A stretch of 64,000 nucleotides of DNA from Pseudomonadota bacterium (lineage in GTDB: Bacteria; Pseudomonadota; Gammaproteobacteria; UBA5335): positions 62,001 through 126,000 of the forward strand of contig JAXHTV010000001.1 of NCBI GenBank assembly GCA_034189865.1, written 5' to 3'. Under the pieces are notes generated by a model, which was not told the origin of the DNA, ran no database searches, and worked only from the letters and a program-made list of their open reading frames with translations. Positions 29,829-38,506 of the stretch are shown in pieces. The first letter of the stretch is position 1. Each line of letters starts with the position of its first letter. The position numbers and the translations under genes are program-made.

Positions 29829-31235
29829 TTACTTGATAACCAAAAACAGCGCTGCACGCCCGCGTTGAATGGTTAACAGCAAGCTGTCTTCCCCCTTGAC
29901 CGCCTTTTTGAAAGCCTGAAGATCTTTGACCGAAGCGCGGTTGACGGCCGATATCAAATCGCCGGGTCGCAAACCCGCAGTGGCCGCAGGACTGCCAGGC
30001 TCCAATTGCTTGACGACGACACCGTCCTGCCCTTCGGCGTTGCCGAATTCAGCCCCGATCAACTTCGGATGCAGGTCGGCAGCAGCGACAGCACCCGCCG
30101 CGGGCGCTTCGCCGACCCGGGTCGAGACCTTCATCGGTTTGCCGTTCCGCAACACCTGAAGATCCAACTTATCGCCGACACGCAGGAGGCCAATGGTGTT
30201 TCGCAAATCCCGATAGTTGCGGACTGGTTTATCGTTCACCCGGACTATGACATCCTCCGGCTTCAGTCCTGCTTTCTCTGCTGAGGAACCCGGCTCTACC
30301 TGAGCGACGACCACCCCGTCGGTACTATCCAAGCCAAACGCTTCGGCCAAATCCGGCGTGAGGTTCTGAACGATGACGCCCAGGCGCCCCCGTTTGACCT
30401 CACCGAACTCAATGAGCTGTTGCTTGACTTGCAACGCAATATTGACCGGCACAGCAAAACCGATGCCGATATTGCCGCCGCTTCGCGACAGGATGGCCGA
30501 ATTGACGCCGATCAGCTCGCCGTTCAGATTGACCAGGGCGCCGCCGGAATTTCCCGGATTGATTGAAGCGTCGGTTTGGATGTAGTCCTGAAACGAATCC
30601 GCGTCTCCGATGCCCGATCGCCCCAAAGCGCTGACGATACCCGAGGTCACGGTGTGCCTTAAACCAAAGGGATTTCCGATAGCGACGACAAAATCGCCGA
30701 CCCGGATATTGTCGGAGTCGCCCAGGGGCAGCTCCGTCAGTTTATCCGGGGAAATTTTAATTACGGCGATGTCGGTCTCTTCATCGGCACCGATCACCTC
30801 GGCCGTGAACTCACGCTCATCGATGAGCATGACTTTGATTTCTTCCGCTCCCTGGATCACATGCGCGTTGGTAATGATATAACCCTTGCGCGCATCGATG
30901 ATCACACCGGAGCCCAAACTCTGGGTTTCGCGGTACCTCGGTTCGCCATCCGGCTGACCGAAAAAGCGGCGGAAAAAGGGATCTTCAAAGAACGGGTGAT
31001 CCATGAGCGGGTTCTGTACCTGCACACGCCCCCGGGTTGAAATGTTGACGATGGCCGGGCTGGCCTGTTCGAGCATCGGCGCAAGGGTCGGTACTTCGCC
31101 ATCGTTCAAAGACATGGGAAGCGCCGCCAGAGCAGCGGGCATCGCGGTAATGACGGTCAACAAAAGTGCCGCGAATACCACACGCCGCCACCCCGAGCGG
31201 CGATTTCGCTGCACGCCATATCCAGATATCTGCAT
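29829..31235 (-). CDS. DegP/MucD-type periplasmic serine protease (HtrA family)
   Basis: Envelope quality-control protease of 468 residues. It has a signal peptide (basic start, FAALLLTVITAM core, cleavage near ALA), a trypsin-like domain and two PDZ domains. The catalytic triad is visible: His125 in TNAHV, Asp155 in TDIAVIKI and Ser230 in NPGNSGGAL. PDZ domains begin near GRLGVIVQNL and at about residue 380. A good ribosome site (AGAGGGAAA) precedes the ATG at 31233-31235, so the longer frame to 31349 is rejected. It is closer to MucD/DegQ than DegS because it has two PDZ domains and a cleavable signal. Confidence 0.93.
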   Translation of the reverse strand: MQISGYGVQRNRRSGWRRVVFAALLLTVITAMPAALAALPMSLNDGEVPTLAPMLEQASPAIVNISTRGRVQVQNPLMDHPFFEDPFFRRFFGQPDGEPRYRETQSLGSGVIIDARKGYIITNAHVIQGAEEIKVMLIDEREFTAEVIGADEETDIAVIKISPDKLTELPLGDSDNIRVGDFVVAIGNPFGLRHTVTSGIVSALGRSGIGDADSFQDYIQTDASINPGNSGGALVNLNGELIGVNSAILSRSGGNIGIGFAVPVNIALQVKQQLIEFGEVKRGRLGVIVQNLTPDLAEAFGLDSTDGVVVAQVEPGSSAEKAGLKPEDVIVRVNDKPVRNYRDLRNTIGLLRVGDKLDLQVLRNGKPMKVSTRVGEAPAAGAVAAADLHPKLIGAEFGNAEGQDGVVVKQLEPGSPAATAGLRPGDLISAVNRASVKDLQAFKKAVKGEDSLLLTIQRGRAALFLVIK

Positions 31236-31511
31236 CGGTTTCCCTCTAATTAGGAGTTCGCGTTTTTCTGACTCTGCGTCCTGCCTGTTGAAGACGCCGA
31301 ACCACCCGCCCACCGTACCTCGTCCGTGTGTGAGGTCAATCGCGACCACTCACCCCACCGACTGGGCGCGGCATGGTTCAGAATAGCGGATCGTTCATGT
31401 CACGAAAATGCGTGATTCACGTTTGAAGCGATGAATGAGACAACCTAGAAGGCCGTCGGTTCGACAGACGGGACGATAGGACAAATAGCGGCAGCACGCC
31501 AAAACACGCAC

Positions 31512-31531
31512 ACCCCCAATATATTGGGGGT
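31512..31531. promoter_or_regulatory. Perfect 20-bp palindrome with NrdR-box core
   Basis: Twenty bases, ACCCCC-AATATATT-GGGGGT, form a perfect palindrome. The core CAATATATTG matches the NrdR-box core CWATATATWG at 10 of 10 positions, although the outer C/G arms differ from the usual ACA/TGT. NrdR is the nucleotide-sensing repressor of ribonucleotide reductase genes, and nrdJa starts 315 bases downstream. Confidence 0.55.
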
Positions 31532-31707
31532 CCGAGATATCTTCGATGAATGCCGGCCGCCCCATTTCGGGGCAAAAAACAAATCGTTGAAAACTAAAGG
31601 ACTAAATTCTTAAGTTATTGTTTTAAATGAATTTCGATTGAGCTAATATGAGGCATAAACCACCCTTGACAAGGCGCATCCACCCATCTAGCCTTGTCGA
31701 CACTCAA

Positions 31708-31723
31708 CCACAATATCTTGTAC
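31708..31723. promoter_or_regulatory. Second candidate NrdR box
   Basis: Core CAATATCTTG (31711-31720) matches CWATATATWG at 9 of 10 positions. It lies 123 bases before the nrdJa start and about 40 bases downstream of a consensus TTGACA, a position where a bound repressor could block transcription. Its distance from the first box (about 194 bases) is unlike the usual 31-32 base tandem spacing, which lowers confidence. Confidence 0.5.
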
Positions 31724-31845
31724 TGACGCAGGCAATTTACCCCTATAGAGCGCAGCCACCGCTCCGGTCAATGGTTACGCCGAGTCAAAGCCATTCAACC
31801 ATTTAAAACACAATACAGAATGCTACGCATGGAGATGCTTCCCTG

Positions 31846-33996
31846 ATGAGTACCGTGCCAAAAACACTTCAAATCCAATCGCCCGCCGACATTCCACTGC
31901 AACCGGCATCCGAAGATATTTGGGATAAGAAGTACCGTTTAAAATCAAAGGACGGCGAAGTCATCGACGCCAGCGTGGATCACACCTACCGTCGGGTCGC
32001 CAAAGCCCTGTCGGAAGTGGAATCGCCCGGCGTACGGGAGCATTGGTACGAACGTTTTCTGTGGGCGCTGCGGCGCGGCGCCATTCCCGCGGGCCGGATC
32101 ACGTCCAACGCCGGCGCCTTGGAACATAAACCGGCCACTTCGACCATTAATTGCACGGTGTCGGGCAGCATTCGCGATTCCATGGACGACATTCTGGACA
32201 AGGTCCACGAAGCCGGACTGACCCTAAAAGCCGGTTGCGGTATTGGTTACGAATTCTCCACCCTGCGACCCAAAGGGGCCTACGTGTCCGGTGCCGGCGC
32301 CTATACGTCCGGCCCGCTATCGTTCATGGATATTTATGATGCCATGTGCTTTACGGTCTCCTCGGCCGGAGGACGCCGCGGCGCCCAAATGGGCACCTTC
32401 GATGTCGGCCACCCCGACGTCGTGGATTTTATTCGCGCCAAGCGCCGGGACGGTCGGCTGCGTCAGTTCAATCTGTCCTTGCTGATCACCGATGAGTTCA
32501 TCCACGCGGTCAAGGCGGATGAAGACTGGCCACTGGCGTTCCCTATCAAGCGTAAAGAAGCCGAAGCCGACGGCACCGAGGTGGAGAAGGACGATAGCGT
32601 GTTGTGGCGCGAGTGGCCCATTCATGAGGACTACATCGTCAATCCCGAGGGGCTGGTCGCCTGCAAAATTTACAAAACCATACGGGCACGGCGTTTGTGG
32701 GACCTGATCATGTCCTCCACCTACGACTTCGCCGAGCCCGGATTCATTTTGATCGACCGGGTTAACGAAGACAACAACAACTGGTTCTGCGAAAACATTC
32801 GCGCCACCAACCCCTGTGGCGAACAGCCGCTGCCACCCTACGGTTCGTGCCTACTCGGCTCGGTGAACCTGACGCGGTTTGTGGAAAACCCCTTTACCGA
32901 GGCCGCTCGCTTCAACTGGGACGAGTACCGGGAGACGGTGCGGATCTTCACCCGCATGCTCGACAATGTGGTGGAGATCAATGGCCTTCCCTTGGATCAA
33001 CAACGCCATGAAATCCACCACAAACGGCGTCACGGCATGGGCTTTTTGGGTTTGGGTTCCACCCTCACCATGCTGGGCGTCAAGTACGGTTCGGAAACCT
33101 CTCTTCAATTCACCGAAGAAGTCGCCCGGGAAATGGCCTTAGCCGGCTGGGAAGTCGCCCTGGACCTGGCGGAAGAGAAAGGACCGGCACCCATTATGGA
33201 AGAAAGCTTCGAGGTCACCCAGGAAATGCTGCGCCTGCGCCCGGAAATGGCCCGGGACGGTTACAAAGCGGGCGACCAGGTTCTGGGCAAGGTGTTGTGG
33301 GCCAAATACAGCCGTTATATGCAACGGGTCGGCAAAGTACGTCCTGAACTCATCGAGCGGCTGGCCGAGCAGGGTGGACGCTTTACTCACCACACCTCCA
33401 TCGCACCCACGGGAACGATTTCCTTGTCTCTGGCCAACAACGCCAGTAATGGCATCGAACCCAGTTTCGCCCATCACTACTTCCGTAACGTGATACGCGA
33501 AGGGAAGAAAACCAAGGAAAAAGTAGATGTGTATTCGTTCGAGCTGTTGGCCTACCGGGCGCTGATCAACGCCAAAGCGATGCCATTTTCCGAACAAGCG
33601 GACGAACAGCTGCCCGACTATTTCATTGCCGCCGATGACGTCACACCCAAGCAGCATGTGGATATTCAGGCAGCCGCACAAAAATGGGTGGATTCGTCGA
33701 TTTCCAAGACCGCCAATGTGCCCACGGATTACCCGTTTGCCGATTTCAAGGAAATCTATCTGTATGCCTATGAGAAGGGGCTGAAAGGTTGCACCACCTT
33801 CCGCTTCAACCCCGAAGCGTTCCAGGGCGTGTTGGTCAAAGAAAAAGACTTAGAAAACACCACTTATGCCTTCACCTTAGAAGACGGCTCGGTGGTGGAA
33901 GCGAAAGGGAACGAAGAGATTTATTACGACGGCGAGATGCACACCGCCGCCAATCTCTTCGACGCCCTGAAAGAAGGATACTATGGCCGGTTCTGA
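31846..33996 (+). CDS. nrdJa: Class II (B12-dependent) ribonucleotide reductase, NrdJa subunit
   Basis: Reduces ribonucleotides to deoxyribonucleotides using adenosylcobalamin to make the active-site thiyl radical, so it works with or without oxygen. The 716-residue protein is the catalytic barrel. STINCTV carries one redox cysteine (Cys103), and NPCGEQPLPPYGSC carries the radical cysteine (Cys324). The final CxxC tail is absent because it lies in the separate nrdJb, as in Pseudomonas aeruginosa. The start MSTVPKTLQIQS is 110 bases' worth of leader away from nrdJb at its far end. Candidate NrdR boxes upstream suggest repression when dATP is plentiful. Confidence 0.94.
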   Translation: MSTVPKTLQIQSPADIPLQPASEDIWDKKYRLKSKDGEVIDASVDHTYRRVAKALSEVESPGVREHWYERFLWALRRGAIPAGRITSNAGALEHKPATSTINCTVSGSIRDSMDDILDKVHEAGLTLKAGCGIGYEFSTLRPKGAYVSGAGAYTSGPLSFMDIYDAMCFTVSSAGGRRGAQMGTFDVGHPDVVDFIRAKRRDGRLRQFNLSLLITDEFIHAVKADEDWPLAFPIKRKEAEADGTEVEKDDSVLWREWPIHEDYIVNPEGLVACKIYKTIRARRLWDLIMSSTYDFAEPGFILIDRVNEDNNNWFCENIRATNPCGEQPLPPYGSCLLGSVNLTRFVENPFTEAARFNWDEYRETVRIFTRMLDNVVEINGLPLDQQRHEIHHKRRHGMGFLGLGSTLTMLGVKYGSETSLQFTEEVAREMALAGWEVALDLAEEKGPAPIMEESFEVTQEMLRLRPEMARDGYKAGDQVLGKVLWAKYSRYMQRVGKVRPELIERLAEQGGRFTHHTSIAPTGTISLSLANNASNGIEPSFAHHYFRNVIREGKKTKEKVDVYSFELLAYRALINAKAMPFSEQADEQLPDYFIAADDVTPKQHVDIQAAAQKWVDSSISKTANVPTDYPFADFKEIYLYAYEKGLKGCTTFRFNPEAFQGVLVKEKDLENTTYAFTLEDGSVVEAKGNEEIYYDGEMHTAANLFDALKEGYYGRF

Positions 33997-34106
33997 AGCC
34001 GTCGGCACCAGCGCGCCTTGAAGGCGAGCGGCCGTGAACCCTATACCGGACCTGCAGTCTCAACGGAATGACTTGAATCGCGCTTGAGCGCGGTGGAGAA
34101 CATCAG

Positions 34107-34787
34107 ATGACAACCAAGATCGACAAACCTATCGTCGGCTACAAAGTCCTCAAGAAGGACGAAAAGCCCAGCGAAGCGCCTGTGAAAGAAGCAACCGTCA
34201 TCCAAATGCACGAGCGTTTGGAACGCCCGGAAATGCTGGTGGGCTCGACTTACAAAATCAAAACGCCGGTCTCGGATCACGCGATGTACATCACCATCAA
34301 CGATATTGTGCTCAACGAAGGCACGGAGCACGAGCATCGCCGGCCGTTCGAGATCTTCATCAACTCCAAAAACATGGAGCACTACCAGTGGATCGTGGCG
34401 TTAACCCGCATTATGTCCGCGGTGTTCCGTAAGGGTGGCGACATCACCTTTTTGGTCGAAGAAGTCAAAGCCGTGTTCGATCCCCGGGGCGGCTACTGGA
34501 AGCCCGGCGGCAAGTACATGCCCTCGTTGGTGGCTGAAATCGGCGATGTGATCGAACGCCATTTGCGTTTTATCGGTATGCTGCCGGATGCGGAACTGGA
34601 CGAGCGTCAGTTGAAGCTGATCGAGGAAAAACGGGCAGAGTACGAATCCCGCACGGCCCGCGCCAAAGCCGGCAGCAGCGCCTTTCCCGAGGGCGCCCAG
34701 CTGTGCAACAAATGCCACACCAAGGCCATGGTGCTCATGGACGGGTGCATGACCTGCCTGAACTGCGGCGACAGCAAATGCGGTTAG
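34107..34787 (+). CDS. nrdJb: Class II ribonucleotide reductase, NrdJb subunit (TSCPD-like)
   Basis: Separate C-terminal part of the class II reductase that carries the shuttle cysteines for re-reducing the active site. The 226-residue protein contains a TSCPD-like domain (about 35-150, with SVFRKGG-type segments seen as MSAVFRKGGDITFLVEEVKAV). It ends in a zinc/redox tail, LCNKCHTKAMVLMDGCMTC followed by LNCGDSKCG. It follows nrdJa by 110 bases. The last codons overlap the start of the RES-domain gene by 10 bases. Confidence 0.92.
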   Translation: MTTKIDKPIVGYKVLKKDEKPSEAPVKEATVIQMHERLERPEMLVGSTYKIKTPVSDHAMYITINDIVLNEGTEHEHRRPFEIFINSKNMEHYQWIVALTRIMSAVFRKGGDITFLVEEVKAVFDPRGGYWKPGGKYMPSLVAEIGDVIERHLRFIGMLPDAELDERQLKLIEEKRAEYESRTARAKAGSSAFPEGAQLCNKCHTKAMVLMDGCMTCLNCGDSKCG

Positions 34788-35524
34788 AGGGCGAGGTAGT
34801 TGATATAGCACGTATCACCAGCACAGTCCGTTGCGACATCGTGCGAGGCAGGACGGGCCGAGAAATCGCCAATGCCGGCCTGGACCAGGTTCCCGAAATC
34901 GAGGCCTGGCTGGCGTTGGATGGCCACGCGTTTCGTGCCCATCGATGCTACGAAGACTTCTTGGAAGATGCCCAAAAGTGCCAATTCAAACCGGGCACCG
35001 GGGACCTTACGCTGTATCGTGGACGCGACTTCCCCCGCGGCCATACGCCGCAGTCGAAGGAATTCGGACCGCCCCCTGCCAACAAAAGCCCCGCCAACCG
35101 TTATAACGAGGCCGGCGAACCGGCTCTGTATCTCGCGAACACGCGGGACGGCGTGAGGCGGGAGCTGGTGAGGGGCTCCATTCCATCCCCAAGGCTATGG
35201 GTCCAGGAGTTTAAGGTCCCCTGGTCGCAACTGGTTTGGCTGGACAGTCGCTCGCAAATATCAGATGAGGCGAATTCGGTCCACTTGCTACCCGCCGTAT
35301 TCGACGTTTGCGAACACGGCAGCGACCCGGAATACGCCGCCAGCCGGAAAATCGCCGCGTTGATTCGCGAGCGGAATTTTGACGGCCTGATCGTACCCGG
35401 CGTGCAGGGAACGCGTGGCCATCATTATTTCAACGTGGTCGTTTTCGTCATCGCCAACTGGCAGCAATGGTTGGCCCCAAAACCGCCCTATCTGATGAAT
35501 ATCGACCCAAACCCATACGATTAA
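34778..35524 (+). CDS. RES-domain protein (possible NAD+ phosphorylase-like)
   Basis: Soluble 248-residue protein whose second half resembles the RES domain, the fold of MbcT/Res toxins that degrade NAD+. Visible family features are LTLYRGRDF (Arg81), RYNEAGEPALYLANTRDGVRREL (invariant Arg108 and Glu129 region, spelled here as the family consensus block) and ASRKIAALIRERNFDGLIVP. At the place of the third signature residue (Ser) the sequence reads PGVQG, so it is probably Gly208 and activity is uncertain. The ATG at 34778 overlaps the nrdJb stop by 10 bases, implying coupled translation. No Xre-type antitoxin lies beside it. It may be a housekeeping RES homologue rather than a toxin. Confidence 0.6.
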   Translation: MRLEGEVVDIARITSTVRCDIVRGRTGREIANAGLDQVPEIEAWLALDGHAFRAHRCYEDFLEDAQKCQFKPGTGDLTLYRGRDFPRGHTPQSKEFGPPPANKSPANRYNEAGEPALYLANTRDGVRRELVRGSIPSPRLWVQEFKVPWSQLVWLDSRSQISDEANSVHLLPAVFDVCEHGSDPEYAASRKIAALIRERNFDGLIVPGVQGTRGHHYFNVVVFVIANWQQWLAPKPPYLMNIDPNPYD

Positions 35525-35551
35525 CCGCGAGTTAAGAGCATCCAACCGATC

Positions 35552-36229
35552 GTGACTGATTCAGCGCTCAAAGCCGATGTCCCGGCGCCGTGGACCCTTC
35601 ACGGCGTCGGCTACATTTTGGCCATCCGTATGCCTCGGGATCTGCTGGACAACGAATCCAATATCCCGCCGTCACTGGCCGGACAACGCAAAGGCCCCAT
35701 TGCCTGCGTGATGCTGGTGGACTACGCCCAGTCCAACGCCGGGCCTTATCGGGAACTGCTTTATATTCCTGGCCTGTTTCGCTTTCCCGGGGCGATCCGC
35801 CCGTCCATCACCCGCATTTACGTATCGACCATGACCTCGGTGATGAACGGGCGGAAAAACTGGGGTATACCTAAAGATCGCTGCGATTTCGATATTCGCT
35901 ATGGCGCCGATGGAATCGACCATTTCACCATGCAAGCAGAAGACGGAACGGTGTTTGCCGAATTCAGTTTTCGACATAAAGGTTTCCAGATCCCGATCAA
36001 TACCCGGCTGATACCGAAGGCCTTTCATACGTTCTCACAGCACTGGGAAGGGACCGAATACACTTACACGCTGGAAGCGAAAGGCCGCGTGAAACCCGCC
36101 AAATTGCTCTCGGCCCGGTTCAATCCAGATTACTTTCCGGATCTCGCTCGTGGAAAGGTACTGGCTTGTGTCAAAGCAACCCAGTTCGAGATGGTGTTTC
36201 CCGTCAGCAAGACTCGGCCGCTGACATAG
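35552..36229 (+). CDS. Acetoacetate decarboxylase-like protein
   Basis: 225-residue protein starting at GTG (35552-35554). It resembles the acetoacetate decarboxylase superfamily, with YRELLYIPGLFRF, a SITRIYVSTMTSVMNGRKNWGIPKD block and a C-terminal barrel strand region. The segment GRKNWGIPK matches the family GRExxGxPKK, but the second lysine of the PKK pair is replaced by Asp. That pair is central to Schiff-base chemistry in true decarboxylases, so the reaction here is uncertain. It starts 27 bases after the RES gene and may share its transcript. There is no signal peptide or membrane segment. Confidence 0.6.
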   Translation: MTDSALKADVPAPWTLHGVGYILAIRMPRDLLDNESNIPPSLAGQRKGPIACVMLVDYAQSNAGPYRELLYIPGLFRFPGAIRPSITRIYVSTMTSVMNGRKNWGIPKDRCDFDIRYGADGIDHFTMQAEDGTVFAEFSFRHKGFQIPINTRLIPKAFHTFSQHWEGTEYTYTLEAKGRVKPAKLLSARFNPDYFPDLARGKVLACVKATQFEMVFPVSKTRPLT

Positions 36230-36277
36230 TTGTGGCCGCCCATTCAGGCTCGGCCCAATTGTTATCAGTCGGCCGGC

Positions 36278-38173
36278 TCAGCGCTTTAAAAAGCGAGTAG
36301 AAAACTCATCCGCCGGTAGTGGCCGAGACCAGTAATACCCCTGAAAAATCTGGCAACCGGAATCGGCTAGCAACTGTTTCTGCTCGGCATTCTCAACCCC
36401 TTCGGCAACAACCGTCAGGCCCAGACTCAAACCCACGGCCACCGCCGCGCGGGCGATAGCCATATCATTTCCGTCCACCTGGATATCACGAACCAGCGTC
36501 TGGTCGATTTTCAGCTTATCGAAACGAAAGCGTTTTAGATTGGCAAGTGATGAGTAACCGGAACCGAAGTCGTCCAAGGCCAAGCGGCAACCGATGCCCT
36601 GGAGCTCATCAAGCAACCGCGATGCTTCGGCATAGTCGCGGAGAAAATCCGATTCGGTCAACTCAAACTCGACCCGGGCCGCCGGGACGGCGGAGCGAAG
36701 CACAATCTCTTTGATCCGCCGGATAGAGGCGTCCTCGATCTGACGGGGAGACAGGTTGATCGATATCGATGGGGGCGGGCATCCCGCCGCCGACCAACCA
36801 CTCAACTGGTGGCAGGCTGCCTCGGTCACCCACTCGTCGAGCGCGACGATTAGCCCGGTCTCTTCGGCAACCCCGAGGAACTCCGCCGGCCCCAGCAATC
36901 CCCGCTGCGGATGATTCCACCGAACCAGCGCCTCGCAGCCTACGAGATCACCGCTAGCGCCTTCCACTTGAGGTTGATAGAAAAGCAGCAACTCGTCGTC
37001 TCGCAGGGCACGATGTAGTTCCGACTCGGTCCGAACCCGAGAACGCGCCTTTTCGGCGAACTCGGGGCAATAAAAGGAGATTCGGCTGCGACCGCGTTCC
37101 TTCGCCTGATACATGGAGGTATCGGCCTGCTTGATGAGCTGTTCGGGTGTTTGCCCATGCTGGGGAAACAGCGAGACGCCAATGCTGGCTCGCAACATGA
37201 CGTCCTGGTCGCTGATGCGGAACGGTTGCGCGAATCGGGCGATCAGTTCGTTGCCCAACTGTTCAGCCTCGGCTTGCGAGCCGAGTTTCTCTCGCAACAC
37301 CACAAACTCGTCGCCGCCCAAGCGTCCCAAGGTGTCACCTTCCTGCAAGGCGCCACGCAAACGCGCCGCGACCTGCAGCAGCAACGCATCTCCCACAGCA
37401 TGGCCGTAGGTCTCATTAATATTCTTGAACCGCGCGAGATCCAGACAAAACACACCAATCATCGTCTGGCCCTGCACGGACCGTTCCAACCTCTGCTGGA
37501 GCCGGTCGACGACCCGGTTGCGGTTAACCAAGCCGGTTAGGGGGTCATGGTAGGCGAGAAATTCAAGCTTGTCCTGGGTGGATCGAAGCTTATCGGTTTG
37601 TTGATCCCGGTACAGAACGATACCGGCCATATGGGCACATATGCCGAGCAATGTGCGATGAAAACCGCCGGGATCACCCGATTCAAAACTGGTCAGCGCG
37701 AATGAGCCAATGGTCTGTCCGCACTCGCCGCGAACGGGAACCGACCAACAGGCGCGTAAATCGAACTCCAATGCGAAATCGCGTAGATCCGCCCAACAGG
37801 CGTCATCTACCGTATTGGCGACGTAAACCGGGGCTTCCCGATAGACGGCATTACCACACGACCCCGCCCGCGGTCCGGGTCGCAAACCGTTGAGCCATTC
37901 CACACCGCGTGGTGGGATGGTCGGTGCAGCCCGGACGTTGAGCAAACCCGAGGATTGGTCCACGACCATCAAAGATGCAACCGCGTTGGGAACCAGCCGT
38001 TCCGCCAAGCGACAGATTTCATCGAGGATTGTTTGGCTGTCGGCGCCGAAGGCTACCATTTCCAGCACAGTCTGCTGTAAGCGGAGAACGCCTTCTTGCT
38101 CAGAGACCGCCAAGGCAGGCGCTATCGCCGGCGAACCCTTGTTTGGCGACGGGCCATCAGATTGATTGCGCAT
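36278..38173 (-). CDS. GAF-GGDEF-EAL cyclic-di-GMP signalling protein
   Basis: Predicted cyclic-di-GMP synthase and phosphodiesterase of 631 residues from the ATG at 38171-38173, which follows GGGGAAAGGGT; an ATG at 38206 is also possible. Domain order: GAF (about 25-190), GGDEF (about 205-365) and EAL (about 375-630). The GGDEF signature RLGGDEFVVL is intact. The product-inhibition RxxD site is not conserved (QEGD in its place). EAL catalytic elements are intact: CEALVRW, ISINLSPRQ, FELTES, LALDDFGSGYSS, KIDQTLV and VAEGVEN. The GAF domain could sense a small molecule. No two-component partner is adjacent. Confidence 0.92.
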   Translation of the reverse strand: MRNQSDGPSPNKGSPAIAPALAVSEQEGVLRLQQTVLEMVAFGADSQTILDEICRLAERLVPNAVASLMVVDQSSGLLNVRAAPTIPPRGVEWLNGLRPGPRAGSCGNAVYREAPVYVANTVDDACWADLRDFALEFDLRACWSVPVRGECGQTIGSFALTSFESGDPGGFHRTLLGICAHMAGIVLYRDQQTDKLRSTQDKLEFLAYHDPLTGLVNRNRVVDRLQQRLERSVQGQTMIGVFCLDLARFKNINETYGHAVGDALLLQVAARLRGALQEGDTLGRLGGDEFVVLREKLGSQAEAEQLGNELIARFAQPFRISDQDVMLRASIGVSLFPQHGQTPEQLIKQADTSMYQAKERGRSRISFYCPEFAEKARSRVRTESELHRALRDDELLLFYQPQVEGASGDLVGCEALVRWNHPQRGLLGPAEFLGVAEETGLIVALDEWVTEAACHQLSGWSAAGCPPPSISINLSPRQIEDASIRRIKEIVLRSAVPAARVEFELTESDFLRDYAEASRLLDELQGIGCRLALDDFGSGYSSLANLKRFRFDKLKIDQTLVRDIQVDGNDMAIARAAVAVGLSLGLTVVAEGVENAEQKQLLADSGCQIFQGYYWSRPLPADEFSTRFLKR

Positions 38174-38506
38174 ACCCTTTCCCCGGACGGACGCCGGCTC
38201 CCCCACGAAGGCCGGAAACCTTCAGAAACTCCGCCGACTCATTTTTACCGCAAAAGCGGCGTTATACTCAAAGTCAGATGATCGCTTTGGACTATTGCGC
38301 CCCTGCGTCTCTTGATTTCAGCAGCCTTCTCACTTAAGAAGATCACCCAGATTTCAAGGCCCGGCTTAAACACGGCAACCGGCACGTTCGACAACAATAG
38401 CCTGTGGCCAACCGATGTGTAGCATATCGGCCCAAACAAGGTCAGATTGAGAGATCACCAAAGTGGCCGGTACGCGCGCTATTAAAACAGTTTGCGGGTG
38501 TACGAC
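38174..38506. other. Intergenic region between GAF-GGDEF-EAL gene and Acb2-like gene
   Basis: About 330 bases without a convincing gene. TATAAC on the minus strand (38266-38261) is a possible -10 for the leftward GGDEF-EAL gene, about 90 bases upstream of its start, but no good -35 accompanies it. I see no terminator after the small gene at 38507. Confidence 0.45.

Larger units (their letters stand above)
31236..31845. other. Large AT-richer divergent regulatory region (protease / nrdJ)
   Basis: This 610-base non-coding stretch lies between the DegP-like gene and nrdJa. The central part (about 31580-31670) is visibly more AT-rich than its surroundings. It holds two NrdR-like boxes (31514-31529 and 31708-31723) and a consensus TTGACA at 31666-31671 without a good -10 at the right distance. 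I found no small gene and no recognisable cobalamin riboswitch fold. Confidence 0.6.

Noticed and set aside
31236-31845. Cobalamin riboswitch before the B12-dependent nrdJ
   Set aside because: I could not find the conserved B12-box or a matching multi-stem fold; such a switch would also be unexpected for a B12-using enzyme.
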